Shown here: positions 44,509 to 52,326 of the stretch, piece by piece
Position numbering within the stretch: position 1 is the first letter of the stretch
Layout: each line of letters begins with the position of its first letter
Source of the DNA: Chromohalobacter canadensis
Lineage (GTDB): Bacteria > Pseudomonadota > Gammaproteobacteria > Pseudomonadales > Halomonadaceae
Reading direction: 5' to 3'
Assembly: GCF_034479555.1 (NCBI RefSeq)
Contig: NZ_CP140151.1
Coordinates: 2,852,001-2,916,000, forward strand
Length of the DNA stretch: 64,000 nucleotides
Translations under genes and position numbers: made by a program
The notes under the pieces: generated by a model
Seen by the model: only the letters and a program-made list of their open reading frames with translations
The model's database searches: none
What the model was told of the DNA's origin: nothing

Positions 44509-45485
44509 CAGGGATAACGTATGCGATGGCAGAGCCCCGGACGATGCGCGGTGCTGAGTCGTGCCAGTGTTGCGGGCAGGTCCGCGAAGTCGCTTTCCCC
44601 GTCGATGAGTGCATCGAGGCGCGCGTCACGCAGTAGCGTCAAGGCTAATTGCAGACGTTGCGAGTGGCTGCGCCGGGCACGCCGTGAGGGCGACACGCCG
44701 CCGACCTGGCTGGCACGCAGCGTCAAGCGTTGGGAGTGGAAGGCCTCGCCGAGTGGCAGCGTGACTTCGTCTTGCCCAAACCAGCTCAGTTCGATGATCT
44801 CCGCCTCGTACCCCGCCAGGGGGAGTGCGCTGCGCAGGCCGGCTGGGTTGCCGCTGGCATGAATGATCAGGTCCTGGGCGCCTTCGGCGTCGTGGGGATG
44901 TCGAAACGCCACGCCCAGCGCGGCGGCCAGTTCCGCCTTGTCGGCATCGATATCCAGCAGTTGTACGCGCACGCCGGCGATCTGCCGACACAACCAGGCA
45001 ACCAGACCGCCCACCACGCCGGCGCCGATCACGGTGATACGGTCGCCGATGCGTGGCGCGGCGTCCCACAGGGCGTTGATGGCGGTTTCCATGTTGGCAC
45101 CGAGGATCGCCCTCGCGGCCGGCAGATCCTCGGGGAGGGGTACGATGGCCTCAATGGGAACAATGTAGCGTGTCTGGTGAGGATAGAGACAGAAGACCTC
45201 GCGGCCGCACCAAGCCTCCGGTCCCTCCTCGACCACCCCGACATTGGCATAGCCGTACTTGACCGGGCCGGGGAAGTCGCCTTCCTGGAAGGGGGCGCGC
45301 ATGCGGGAGTATTCGCTCTCAGGAATCTTGCCTTGAAACACCAGGCTTTCGGTGCCGCGACTGACGGCGCTGTAGCGTGTTCTGATCAACAGCTCATGCG
45401 CCTGGCGGTTGGGCAAGGCGTGCTGTCTGACCTCGCCGTGCCTCGGTGACAGCGTCCAAAAGGCGTCGGCATTCGCTGCGTGCAT
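44508..45485 (-). CDS. Medium-chain dehydrogenase/reductase, BchC-like, lacking the catalytic zinc cysteine
   Basis: A 325-residue MDR protein. The N-terminus has RYSAVSRGTESLVFQGKIP, PFQEGDFPGPVKYGYANVG, a pattern shared with the BchC-type dehydrogenases, in place of the Cys-x2-Asp zinc motif of classical alcohol dehydrogenases. The Rossmann loop is VIGAGVVGGLVAW, with an Asp (LLDID) pointing to NAD. The ideal AAGGAGGT fixes the start at 45485. It is the first gene of a five-gene unit (dehydrogenase, PTPS-like, glycosyltransferase, methyltransferase, YbhN-like) and is divergent from the CDP-alcohol phosphotransferase. Substrate unknown. Confidence 0.83.
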   Translation of the reverse strand: MHAANADAFWTLSPRHGEVRQHALPNRQAHELLIRTRYSAVSRGTESLVFQGKIPESEYSRMRAPFQEGDFPGPVKYGYANVGVVEEGPEAWCGREVFCLYPHQTRYIVPIEAIVPLPEDLPAARAILGANMETAINALWDAAPRIGDRITVIGAGVVGGLVAWLCRQIAGVRVQLLDIDADKAELAAALGVAFRHPHDAEGAQDLIIHASGNPAGLRSALPLAGYEAEIIELSWFGQDEVTLPLGEAFHSQRLTLRASQVGGVSPSRRARRSHSQRLQLALTLLRDARLDALIDGESDFADLPATLARLSTAHRPGLCHRIRYP

Positions 45486-45532
45486 AGGCAACCTCCTTGA
45501 TTGTCTTGAGTATCGTCCATGAAACCCTGTCA

Positions 45533-45578
45533 TGTACAGCTATTGTACATATAGATTTTTATGTACCATTTTTATAAT
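45533..45578. promoter_or_regulatory. TGTACA repeat array and -10 box between the dehydrogenase and phosphotransferase genes
   Basis: TGTACA occurs at 45533-45538 and 45544-45549, eleven bases apart, and TGTACC at 45562-45567; GTACAT...ATGTAC (45545-45566) is an inverted repeat. A perfect TATAAT follows at 45573-45578 on the plus strand with no good -35, the layout of an activator-dependent promoter with an operator in the -35/spacer region, as for MerR-type regulators. The strip is strikingly AT-rich for this genome. Confidence 0.55.
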
Positions 45579-45670
45579 TGTCATATTCCGTCAGCGTAGT
45601 GAAGATAGCGCTCGCTGGCGGGTTTATCTGCCATAGTGAATGAAGAAAATTCTTCACCAGGAGGCATCGC

Positions 45671-46423
45671 ATGCGTGACTTATCGCGTCCTCCCCAGGCT
45701 CGCCGGCTTGCGTGGGCGCCGGGCTTGCCCGCGATCGTGGAATTGCTGGTCGGACTGGGCTTGGTGGGGCTGCTGGTGGAGGCCGTGCAATGGCGGCTGG
45801 CGGCACCGCGAGGGCTTGGCTGGTCGGTGGGGGGCGTCTACCTGGGCATGGCGTTGATCATCCTTTGGGCATGGCCGGCGGCGCGGCGCTGGCTGGGATG
45901 GGCTAACCGCGTCACCCTGCTGCGTGCCGTGTTGATCGCCTTGCTCGCTGGCAGCATGGCGTTTCCGGCATTCATGGAGCGCCACGTTTTCGAGATGACA
46001 TGGGTGGCATTGTTGGCGCTGTGCCTGGACGGCATCGACGGTTGGGTGGCGCGTCACACGCATTCCGCCAGCGACTTCGGCGCGCGTTTCGACATGGAGC
46101 TGGACGCATTTTTCATCATGGTGCTGTGCTGCGCGCTCATCGTGCTCGACAAGCTCGGCGGGTGGGTGCTGGTGGTGGGAGCCATGCGCTACACCTTCGT
46201 GGCGGCAGGGCATGCATGGACATGGCTGCGGCGGCCTTTGCCGCCGAGCTTGCGCCGCAAGGCGGTCTGCGTATGCCAGGTGGCCAGCCTGTTGGTGGCG
46301 TTGCTGCCTTGGGTGTCGGCTTTTTGGGCGGCGCTGTGTGTTGGCCTGGCGCTGGCGCTGCTGGTCTTTTCCTTCGCACGCGATGTCGCATGGCTTTATC
46401 GCCACCGACATATGCGTATCTGA
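45671..46423 (+). CDS. CDP-alcohol phosphatidyltransferase-family membrane enzyme
   Basis: A 250-residue protein with about six hydrophobic segments. It contains the full CDP-alcohol phosphotransferase motif D-x2-D-G-x2-A-R...G-x3-D-x3-D (CLDGIDGWVARHT and GARFDMELDA). The enzymes transfer a phosphoalcohol from a CDP-activated donor to an acceptor alcohol at the inner membrane. The N-terminal 70 residues, including an extra hydrophobic pair, extend the usual core. AGGAGG precedes the ATG. Divergent from the five-gene dehydrogenase unit and sharing its operator-rich promoter; the true donor and acceptor are unknown. Confidence 0.88.
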   Translation: MRDLSRPPQARRLAWAPGLPAIVELLVGLGLVGLLVEAVQWRLAAPRGLGWSVGGVYLGMALIILWAWPAARRWLGWANRVTLLRAVLIALLAGSMAFPAFMERHVFEMTWVALLALCLDGIDGWVARHTHSASDFGARFDMELDAFFIMVLCCALIVLDKLGGWVLVVGAMRYTFVAAGHAWTWLRRPLPPSLRRKAVCVCQVASLLVALLPWVSAFWAALCVGLALALLVFSFARDVAWLYRHRHMRI

Positions 46424-46506
46424 ATGGGCCTCACGCCCTCGGAGGGGGAGTGATCTTCGTTGACGGCGAAACGCAGTTATTCAGCTTGTGCGCCTGAGCG
46501 GCCCGC

Positions 46507-47319
46507 CTAGTGATGTTCTTCCAAGTGATTCAGGTGGTTGATGAACTGCGTGAAAATTTCCGCCTGAGTGGAGGTGTTCAGTCGCGTATGAATGTTCTTG
46601 CGATGCACCTTTACCGTGCCGACGCTGATTGTCAGGTGGTCGGCAATCGCCTGGGAAGAAAAGCCCCGCAGGATGAGGTCGGTAATCTCTCGTTCACGCT
46701 GAGTCAGCACGCCACTGGCAAAGGTGCGCAGCGCGCGCTTCATGGGGCCGTCGGAGCGGCCGTATTGCAAGAACTCGTCGGACTGGGTCTGCCAGAACTG
46801 GCGCATGAGCGCGCTGATGACCGGATAAAACTCTTGTAGGGCATTCAGCTCGGTGCGCGAAATGCTTTCCAGAGAGGCTTTGCGTCCGAGTGTGATGGCG
46901 CAGGTCACTTCATCATCGAGACGGATCAAGAGGTTGATCTCATCCACTAGCCCGAAGTTCTGGTAGCAGGTTTGATAGTACTCGGTGTTCTTGAATGAAT
47001 CCGGCATGATATCGGCCAGCCGCACGATGCCGGGCGATGCGATGTTCTTGATGGCGTGGAAAAGCGGGTCGAGTACATAGGCATGATTGATGTACTGACG
47101 TAGGGTTTCGCTCTGCTCTGCCGGATCGGAAGGATGGACGAGAATCGGTCGCAGCGACTTCTTGTAGGTCAGTAGCAGAATTGTGTCGAAGAAACACAGG
47201 GTCGACAGGAAGGCCTCCAGCATCGCCGGAAAACTGCGCAGCCGCTGATGCTCGATGAGTACGGCCAGATTTTTCTGCCAACTCTCATGGGTTTGTATCT
47301 GGTTGACGCGGTCTCTCAT
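46507..47319 (-). CDS. LuxR-type transcriptional regulator (polyamine locus, copy 1)
   Basis: A 270-residue regulator with a C-terminal LuxR helix-turn-helix: LTQREREITDLILRGFSSQA followed by IADHLTISVGTVKVHRKNI. The N-terminal 190 residues form an unassigned sensor domain, not the acyl-homoserine-lactone type. It is paralogous to the protein at 56775-57602: both share the order TYK-x2-x-RP-(I/L)-L, YINHAYVLDPLF / YLNQAFLLDPFF and EYYQTCYQNFGLVDEI / DYYHHYYRALGLTDEI. It is divergent from a PuuA-like gene, which is its likely target. Confidence 0.87.
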   Translation of the reverse strand: MRDRVNQIQTHESWQKNLAVLIEHQRLRSFPAMLEAFLSTLCFFDTILLLTYKKSLRPILVHPSDPAEQSETLRQYINHAYVLDPLFHAIKNIASPGIVRLADIMPDSFKNTEYYQTCYQNFGLVDEINLLIRLDDEVTCAITLGRKASLESISRTELNALQEFYPVISALMRQFWQTQSDEFLQYGRSDGPMKRALRTFASGVLTQREREITDLILRGFSSQAIADHLTISVGTVKVHRKNIHTRLNTSTQAEIFTQFINHLNHLEEHH

Positions 47320-47387
47320 CGCTTGTCCTTGCTTCTTGTACGCGACCGACAGGTGCTATCAGGAATTCCACCAAGGCTAAGCCAGAT

Positions 47388-47409
47388 GCCGGGCTGGCAC
47401 CAGCCCGGC
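47388..47409. repeat. 22-base near-perfect palindrome upstream of the PuuA-like gene
   Basis: GCCGGGCTGG and CCAGCCCGGC pair exactly around the two bases CA. It lies in the divergent region between the LuxR-type regulator and the PuuA-like gene and could form a hairpin in the regulator's leader. Confidence 0.45.
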
Positions 47410-47472
47410 TCGTTTCGGGGTCATGCCCCAGGCTGCTCGAAGGTACCGATACATGACCTCCTCCGCCGATCG

Positions 47473-47517
47473 GATACCCCTAGGGTGATAGATACACCAC
47501 TATCTGGATGGGATATC
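47473..47517. promoter_or_regulatory. Putative regulator sites upstream of the PuuA-like gene
   Basis: GATACCCCTA (47473-47482), which on the other strand is TAGGGGTATC, and GGGATATC (47510-47517) resemble GGGAATATATC and GGGGTATATC in the promoter region at 53833-53859. A common element of the form GGG-(A/T)-rich-ATC before two polyamine operons suggests one regulator, probably one of the LuxR-type proteins. Confidence 0.4.
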
Positions 47518-47553
47518 TTGATGTTCTGATTTTTCGAAAAGCATTCAAGAGTC

Positions 47554-48909
47554 ATGCGTATGGCGACGAATAAAAAACAGGATAAGAACCGCGATCTGGA
47601 TCTCTTCATCACGGATTTGAACGGGAATTTACGCGGCAAGCGCCTGCCTGCCAGTGGGTTGAGCAAGGTCCGCAAGGAAGGGCTCAAGCTGCCGCGTTCG
47701 GTGATGGGCTTTGATTTCTGGGGCGCCGATGTTTTGGCCAATGGCCTGGTATTCGAGACCGGCGACAGTGATGGTACCTGCATGCCTGTCACCGAAGAGC
47801 CGATCCCGGTGCCCTGGTCGGAAGCGCCGCGTGACCAGATGCTGGCGATGATGTTCAATCCTGATGGCACGCCTTTCGAGGCAGATCCACGCCAGGTTCT
47901 TAAGCGCATGGTGGATCGCTTTGCCGAGAAGGGGTTGACGCCAGTGATGGCTACCGAGCTTGAGTTTTATCTGATGGATGCCGAGTCAGAAAAGACTCAG
48001 CGCCCGATTCCGCCGGCACTGGCAGATGGAAAAGGGCGCCGACTGGCCAATAATGAAGGTTATTCCGTTGAGGAAATGGATGGCTTCGAGGCGTTTTTTG
48101 CCGATGTCCGTGAGGCTTGCCAGGCGCAGGGTATCGGTGCCGATACCATCATTGCCGAGATGGGGCCGGGGCAGTTCGAGGTTAACCTCAACCATGTGGC
48201 CGATCCGCTGAGTGCGGGCGATCAGGCGATCCTGTTCAAGCGCCTCGTACGCGGCGTCTCCCGTCGTCACGGCTATTCGGCGACCTTCATGGCCAAGCCT
48301 TACGTCGAGGAAAGCGGCAACGGCTTTCACACGCATTTCAGCCTGCTCGACCGCGACGGTCACAATGTGTTCGATGATGGTACCGAGCAGGGCAGTGACC
48401 TATTGCGCCACGCCATCGCCGGGCTGATGCAGTTGATGCCGGAGAGCATGCTGGTGTTCGCGCCGCATCTGAATTCCTATCGTCGCTTCATGTCGGGCGC
48501 TCATGCACCGACGCATGCTAGCTGGGGCTACGAGAACCGGACGGTGGCCCTGCGTGTGCCGGAAAGTCCCAACCTGGCGCGGCGGATCGAGCATCGGGTG
48601 GCCGGTGCCGATGCCAATCCGTATCTGGTGCTGGCGTCCGTCCTTGCCGGTGCGCTGCATGGTATGGACAACACCCTCGAGCCAGATGCCCCGGTGGAAG
48701 GTGATGCCTACGCCGAGGAGAACCCCCAATACCCGTTGCCTTGCGAATGGCAGGATGCCATCAGACGCTTCGAACAGAGTGAGAGACTGCGGGAATACCT
48801 GGGCGAAGAGTTCGTGCGCGTATACGCGCAGGCCAAACGCCAGGAGCGCCGCCGTCTTAACGAGCGTATCTCCGATGTTGAATACGAGGCCTATCTGGGG
48901 TTGCTCTGA
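47554..48909 (+). CDS. puuA: Gamma-glutamylputrescine synthetase-like protein (glutamine synthetase family, copy 1)
   Basis: A 451-residue glutamine synthetase-family ligase of the PuuA type. Visible are PVMATELEFYLMD (metal glutamates), IIAEMGPGQFEVNLNH, NGFHTHFSLLDRDG (the ATP/metal histidine) and NRTVALRVPESPN plus RIEHRVAGADANPYLV. It lacks the adenylylation and hexameric features of GlnA. The family couples glutamate to putrescine or other amines with ATP. The start may be ATG 47554 or 47560. It is followed by a class I amidotransferase gene, which is a typical pairing. A second PuuA-like gene is at 57659-59026. Confidence 0.85.
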   Translation: MRMATNKKQDKNRDLDLFITDLNGNLRGKRLPASGLSKVRKEGLKLPRSVMGFDFWGADVLANGLVFETGDSDGTCMPVTEEPIPVPWSEAPRDQMLAMMFNPDGTPFEADPRQVLKRMVDRFAEKGLTPVMATELEFYLMDAESEKTQRPIPPALADGKGRRLANNEGYSVEEMDGFEAFFADVREACQAQGIGADTIIAEMGPGQFEVNLNHVADPLSAGDQAILFKRLVRGVSRRHGYSATFMAKPYVEESGNGFHTHFSLLDRDGHNVFDDGTEQGSDLLRHAIAGLMQLMPESMLVFAPHLNSYRRFMSGAHAPTHASWGYENRTVALRVPESPNLARRIEHRVAGADANPYLVLASVLAGALHGMDNTLEPDAPVEGDAYAEENPQYPLPCEWQDAIRRFEQSERLREYLGEEFVRVYAQAKRQERRRLNERISDVEYEAYLGLL

Positions 48910-48963
48910 TCCTGGCCAGGCCCTGAAAACATGCACGGCGCGACCGTGAGTGAGGAAGCAGTC

Positions 48964-49695
48964 ATGACGCTGAAAATCGGCATACTGGCCACCGGGACCA
49001 CGCCGGACAATCTGATCGAAACACATGGCTCCTACGCCGACATGTTCGTTAACTTGTTTGGGCAAGCCGGCTATGACTTTACCTTTATTACCTTCGATGT
49101 CCGGGACGATATCTTTCCCGAATCAGCCGATGCCTGTGATGCCTGGATCATCACCGGCTCAAAATCCAGTGTCTGCGACAAGACGTCCTGGATGGCACGG
49201 TTGAAAGACCTGATTCTTGAAATCTACGACACCGGTCGTCCAATCGTGGGCATTTGCTTTGGGCACCAGATCGTGGCGGAAGCTTTTGGGGCCGACGTTA
49301 ACCAGTACCCGCAAGGTTGGGGCGTGGGGCTGCACACCTATCAGCTGGAAAAAAGCGTGTCGGAACTGAGTGCTCTGGATGGCCGATTCACGCTGAATGC
49401 AGTGCATCAGGATCAGGTGCTGAGCAAACCGGACCAGGCTGAAGTCATCGCCTCTTCGTCGTTCTGTCCGTTTGCGGCGCTCCAGTACGACAACCGGATC
49501 CTGACCCTCCAGGCGCATCCGGAATTCAACGTGGCGTTCGAAACGCGGTTGCTTCAGTCACGTCGTGATGCCCCGATTCCGTCGACAGCGACCGACCCGG
49601 CGCTGGTCGAACTCAATGAGGCGTCTGCGCATACGGATTCATTGCAGGTCGCCCACTGGATGGCCGCTTTTCTGCAGCAGGGTCGGCGTCATTGA
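48964..49695 (+). CDS. Class I glutamine amidotransferase, GuaA/YfeJ-like
   Basis: A 243-residue class I amidotransferase. The nucleophile is in IVGICFGHQIVAEAFG, and the His-Glu pair in LTLQAHPEFNV; DAWIITGSKSSVCD is the oxyanion strand. It lies directly after a PuuA-like gene, so hydrolysis of a gamma-glutamyl amide is likely, functionally replacing PuuD, which belongs to a different branch (C26). GAGGAAG sets the start at 48964. Confidence 0.83.
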   Translation: MTLKIGILATGTTPDNLIETHGSYADMFVNLFGQAGYDFTFITFDVRDDIFPESADACDAWIITGSKSSVCDKTSWMARLKDLILEIYDTGRPIVGICFGHQIVAEAFGADVNQYPQGWGVGLHTYQLEKSVSELSALDGRFTLNAVHQDQVLSKPDQAEVIASSSFCPFAALQYDNRILTLQAHPEFNVAFETRLLQSRRDAPIPSTATDPALVELNEASAHTDSLQVAHWMAAFLQQGRRH

Positions 49696-49721
49696 GCGTC
49701 TCTGACATGGCCATTCGGTAG

Positions 49722-49749
49722 CACCGGGCTATGTCGCGATAGCCCGGTG
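49722..49749. terminator. Bidirectional terminator-like hairpin
   Basis: CACCGGGCTAT and ATAGCCCGGTG form a perfect 11-base stem with loop GTCGCG, between the convergent amidotransferase and agmatine deiminase genes. No T-run is seen. Confidence 0.6.
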
Positions 49750-49772
49750 ATCCCGATAGCCCCATGAAAGGG

Positions 49773-50885
49773 TCAGGCACGGGGCTGCTGTTGGGTGATG
49801 CAGTGGATGTTGCCGCCGCCAAGCAGTATCTCGCGGGCATCGACGGCGACCACCCGGCGATCTGGAAACAATCTCTCGAGAATGATTCGTGCCTCGTCGT
49901 CGTAGGTAGAGTCGAGCTTGGGCATCACCACCACCGAGTTGCCTATATAGAAATTGACATAGGAGCCGGCCATGCGGTCGCCGGGTTGTCGTGGGCGCGA
50001 ACTGCTCAACCGGTCGACGCCGCTGGCCTCGGTCTCGGCGATGGTCAGCGGGCCGGGCATCGGTAGCTTGTGCACGGTAAGCCGCCGTCCCTTGGCGTCG
50101 GTGGCAGCTTGGAGAATCTCCAGGGCTTCATGTGAGATGGCGTGCTGCGGATCGCTGTCGTCGTCGGTCCAGGTTAGCGCCACCTCGCCGGGAGCGACGA
50201 AACAGCACAGGTTGTCGACGTGGCCGTCGGTCTCGTCCTGGAAACAGCCCCGCGGTAGCCAGATGACCTTTTCGACCCCCAGATAGACACACAGCAGCCG
50301 TTCGATCTCGGCCCTGTCGAGGTCGGGGTTGCGGTTGGGGTTGAGCAGGCACTCCTCCGTGGTGATCAGGGTGCCCTCGCCGTCGACGTGGATCGCGCCA
50401 CCCTCGACCACCAGCGGGGTGATGAAGCGTTCGATGCCAAGCACTTCGGCGATCTTCTGGCGGATGCGGCGGTCCTTGTCCCAGGGAAAGTAGAGTCCTC
50501 CGTTGAGTCCTCCCCAGGCGTTGAACTCCCAGTCGACCATTGCCAGGCGACCATCTGGATGGGTCAGGAAGGTCGGCCCGACATCGCGCATCCAGGCGTC
50601 GTTGCTGGAAAGCTCGATCACTCGGATGTGGCTCGGCAACTGGTTACGGGCGTTCTCGTACTGATCATCGTTGACGCCGACGAATACCGTCTCGCTCACG
50701 GCGACCGCTTCGGCGACAGCGACGAATGCCGCCTGAGCCGGCTTGGCACCGTAGCGCCAGTTGTCGGGACGTTGTGGCCAGAGCATCCAGCAGGCGTCAT
50801 GCGCGGCGAACTCGGCGGGCATGGAAAAGCCCAGCTCGGCGGGAGTGGCAGTGCGACGCGCTGTGGCGATAGATGTGTCGTTCAT
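49773..50885 (-). CDS. aguA: Agmatine deiminase
   Basis: A 370-residue guanidino-modifying enzyme. MVDWEFNAWGG, ETDGHVDNLCCFV (Asp and His of the catalytic site) and ILLGGGNIHCITQQ (nucleophile cysteine near residue 363) are the family's fingerprint. It converts agmatine to N-carbamoylputrescine and ammonia. GAGGT precedes the ATG. It is the last gene of a unit with an NhaC-family antiporter (7 bases upstream) and an omega-aminotransferase. No nitrilase-type AguB is visible in the window. Confidence 0.95.
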   Translation of the reverse strand: MNDTSIATARRTATPAELGFSMPAEFAAHDACWMLWPQRPDNWRYGAKPAQAAFVAVAEAVAVSETVFVGVNDDQYENARNQLPSHIRVIELSSNDAWMRDVGPTFLTHPDGRLAMVDWEFNAWGGLNGGLYFPWDKDRRIRQKIAEVLGIERFITPLVVEGGAIHVDGEGTLITTEECLLNPNRNPDLDRAEIERLLCVYLGVEKVIWLPRGCFQDETDGHVDNLCCFVAPGEVALTWTDDDSDPQHAISHEALEILQAATDAKGRRLTVHKLPMPGPLTIAETEASGVDRLSSSRPRQPGDRMAGSYVNFYIGNSVVVMPKLDSTYDDEARIILERLFPDRRVVAVDAREILLGGGNIHCITQQQPRA

Positions 50886-50892
50886 GAAAACC

Positions 50893-52239
50893 TCAAAGAT
50901 AGCCTACCGCCAGAAATACCAGCGTTGCCAGGAAGGCGGCAATAAGCGCATAGGGAAGCTGAGTCAGGGCATGGGCCATCGGCGTGCAGCCGCTACCCTG
51001 AGCCGAGAGCACGGTGGAGTCGCCGTAGAAGCAGGCGTGGCTGCCGAAGGCGCTGGCTGAGATCAATGCGCCGATCACCAGTGGCATCTCGGCGTGGACG
51101 CTACTCGCCAGCGGCAGAACGATGGGCATCGCGACGGCGAACAGTCCCCAGAACGAGCCGGTGGCAAAGGCCAGCAAAGCCATGGTGACGAAGCTCACCG
51201 CCGGCAGCAGTTGGGCAGTCATCAGCGGCTGCAGGGTCTGGATCACGTATTCGGTGAGTCCCAGACCGTCGTTGACTTCCTTGAGCGTGAAGCCGGCGAC
51301 CAGTGTTCCCAGCGGCATCAGCATCGATTTGAAGCCCTCGAGCGCGGTATCGAAAGTGGCGTGAAAGCTCATCAGGCGCTGACTGAAGATCAGGACCAGT
51401 GTCACGGCCAGGGCGACGATCACCCCGCGCAGGATGTCGATGTCGAAATACCAGGTGAAGAAGATCAGGCTGGCGATGGGCAACAGGAAGTTGAGCAGGT
51501 GAGGGCGGCGCTGGCCTTTGTCCTCGACCTCCAAGGCGTTTTCCTCGGCCCCGTCTGGCATCACCTGACCGCCGCTGGCGCGCAGTTCGGCTTTCTTCAT
51601 GGGGCCGATGGCGGGAATCCACCCCATCGCTACCAGGGGGACCACCGCGGCGGCAATCCAGGCGTAGAACATGTAGGGAATCGCCTCGATATAAAGTCCC
51701 ATGCCACTGCCGGTCACATCGTTTTCCTCGAGCAGTCCGGCGAAGAACACGGCCCAGGTCGAGAAGGGGACCAGGATGCAGATCGGCGCGGCGGTCGAGT
51801 CGACGATGTAGGCGAGCATCTCTCGCGAAACCTTGAAGCGGTCGGTGATTTTCTTCATCGAGGCGCTGATCGCCAGGGCGTTGAGGTAGTCGTCGACGAA
51901 GATGGCCAGGCCGAGGAGCCAGGTGGTCAGCAGCCCCTGACGCCGGCCATGGATGCGGCGGGTCATGACGTCGCCGAAGGCTAGCACGCCGCCGGTACGC
52001 ACCAGTAGCGCGATCAGGCTGCCGAATAACCCACAGACCAGGATGATCCAGGTCACGGTGTCGTTGCCGAGCACCGTGAGCAACGTGTCGGAAGCCTGGT
52101 TCACCACGCTTGTCGGATCGATCATCAACATGCCAACCAGCGCGCCGGTCATCAGTGATTCGATGGTGCGGCGGGTGACGATGGCCATGATCAGCACAAT
52201 CAGGGTGGGAAACAGGCTCCAGAGTCCGTAAGTGTCCAT
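50893..52239 (-). CDS. NhaC-family antiporter
   Basis: A 448-residue, 10-12 helix membrane protein. LGLAIFVDDYLNALAISASMK and YIVDSTAAPICILVPFSTW are typical of the NhaC group, as is FGSHACFYGDSTVLSAQGSGC near the C-terminus. Characterised relatives exchange Na+ for H+, or carry amino acids or organic acids. Its place between an omega-aminotransferase and agmatine deiminase suggests that it carries agmatine, putrescine or a related amino compound, but that is inference. Confidence 0.87.
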   Translation of the reverse strand: MDTYGLWSLFPTLIVLIMAIVTRRTIESLMTGALVGMLMIDPTSVVNQASDTLLTVLGNDTVTWIILVCGLFGSLIALLVRTGGVLAFGDVMTRRIHGRRQGLLTTWLLGLAIFVDDYLNALAISASMKKITDRFKVSREMLAYIVDSTAAPICILVPFSTWAVFFAGLLEENDVTGSGMGLYIEAIPYMFYAWIAAAVVPLVAMGWIPAIGPMKKAELRASGGQVMPDGAEENALEVEDKGQRRPHLLNFLLPIASLIFFTWYFDIDILRGVIVALAVTLVLIFSQRLMSFHATFDTALEGFKSMLMPLGTLVAGFTLKEVNDGLGLTEYVIQTLQPLMTAQLLPAVSFVTMALLAFATGSFWGLFAVAMPIVLPLASSVHAEMPLVIGALISASAFGSHACFYGDSTVLSAQGSGCTPMAHALTQLPYALIAAFLATLVFLAVGYL

Positions 52240-52326
52240 GTAGTACTCTTTTGTGATTGTGGTCTCGGGGGTTGGGCCCGTGGATGGACCTCGGATGCTT
52301 CCATTGGGCAGATCGAGAAGGCGCTT

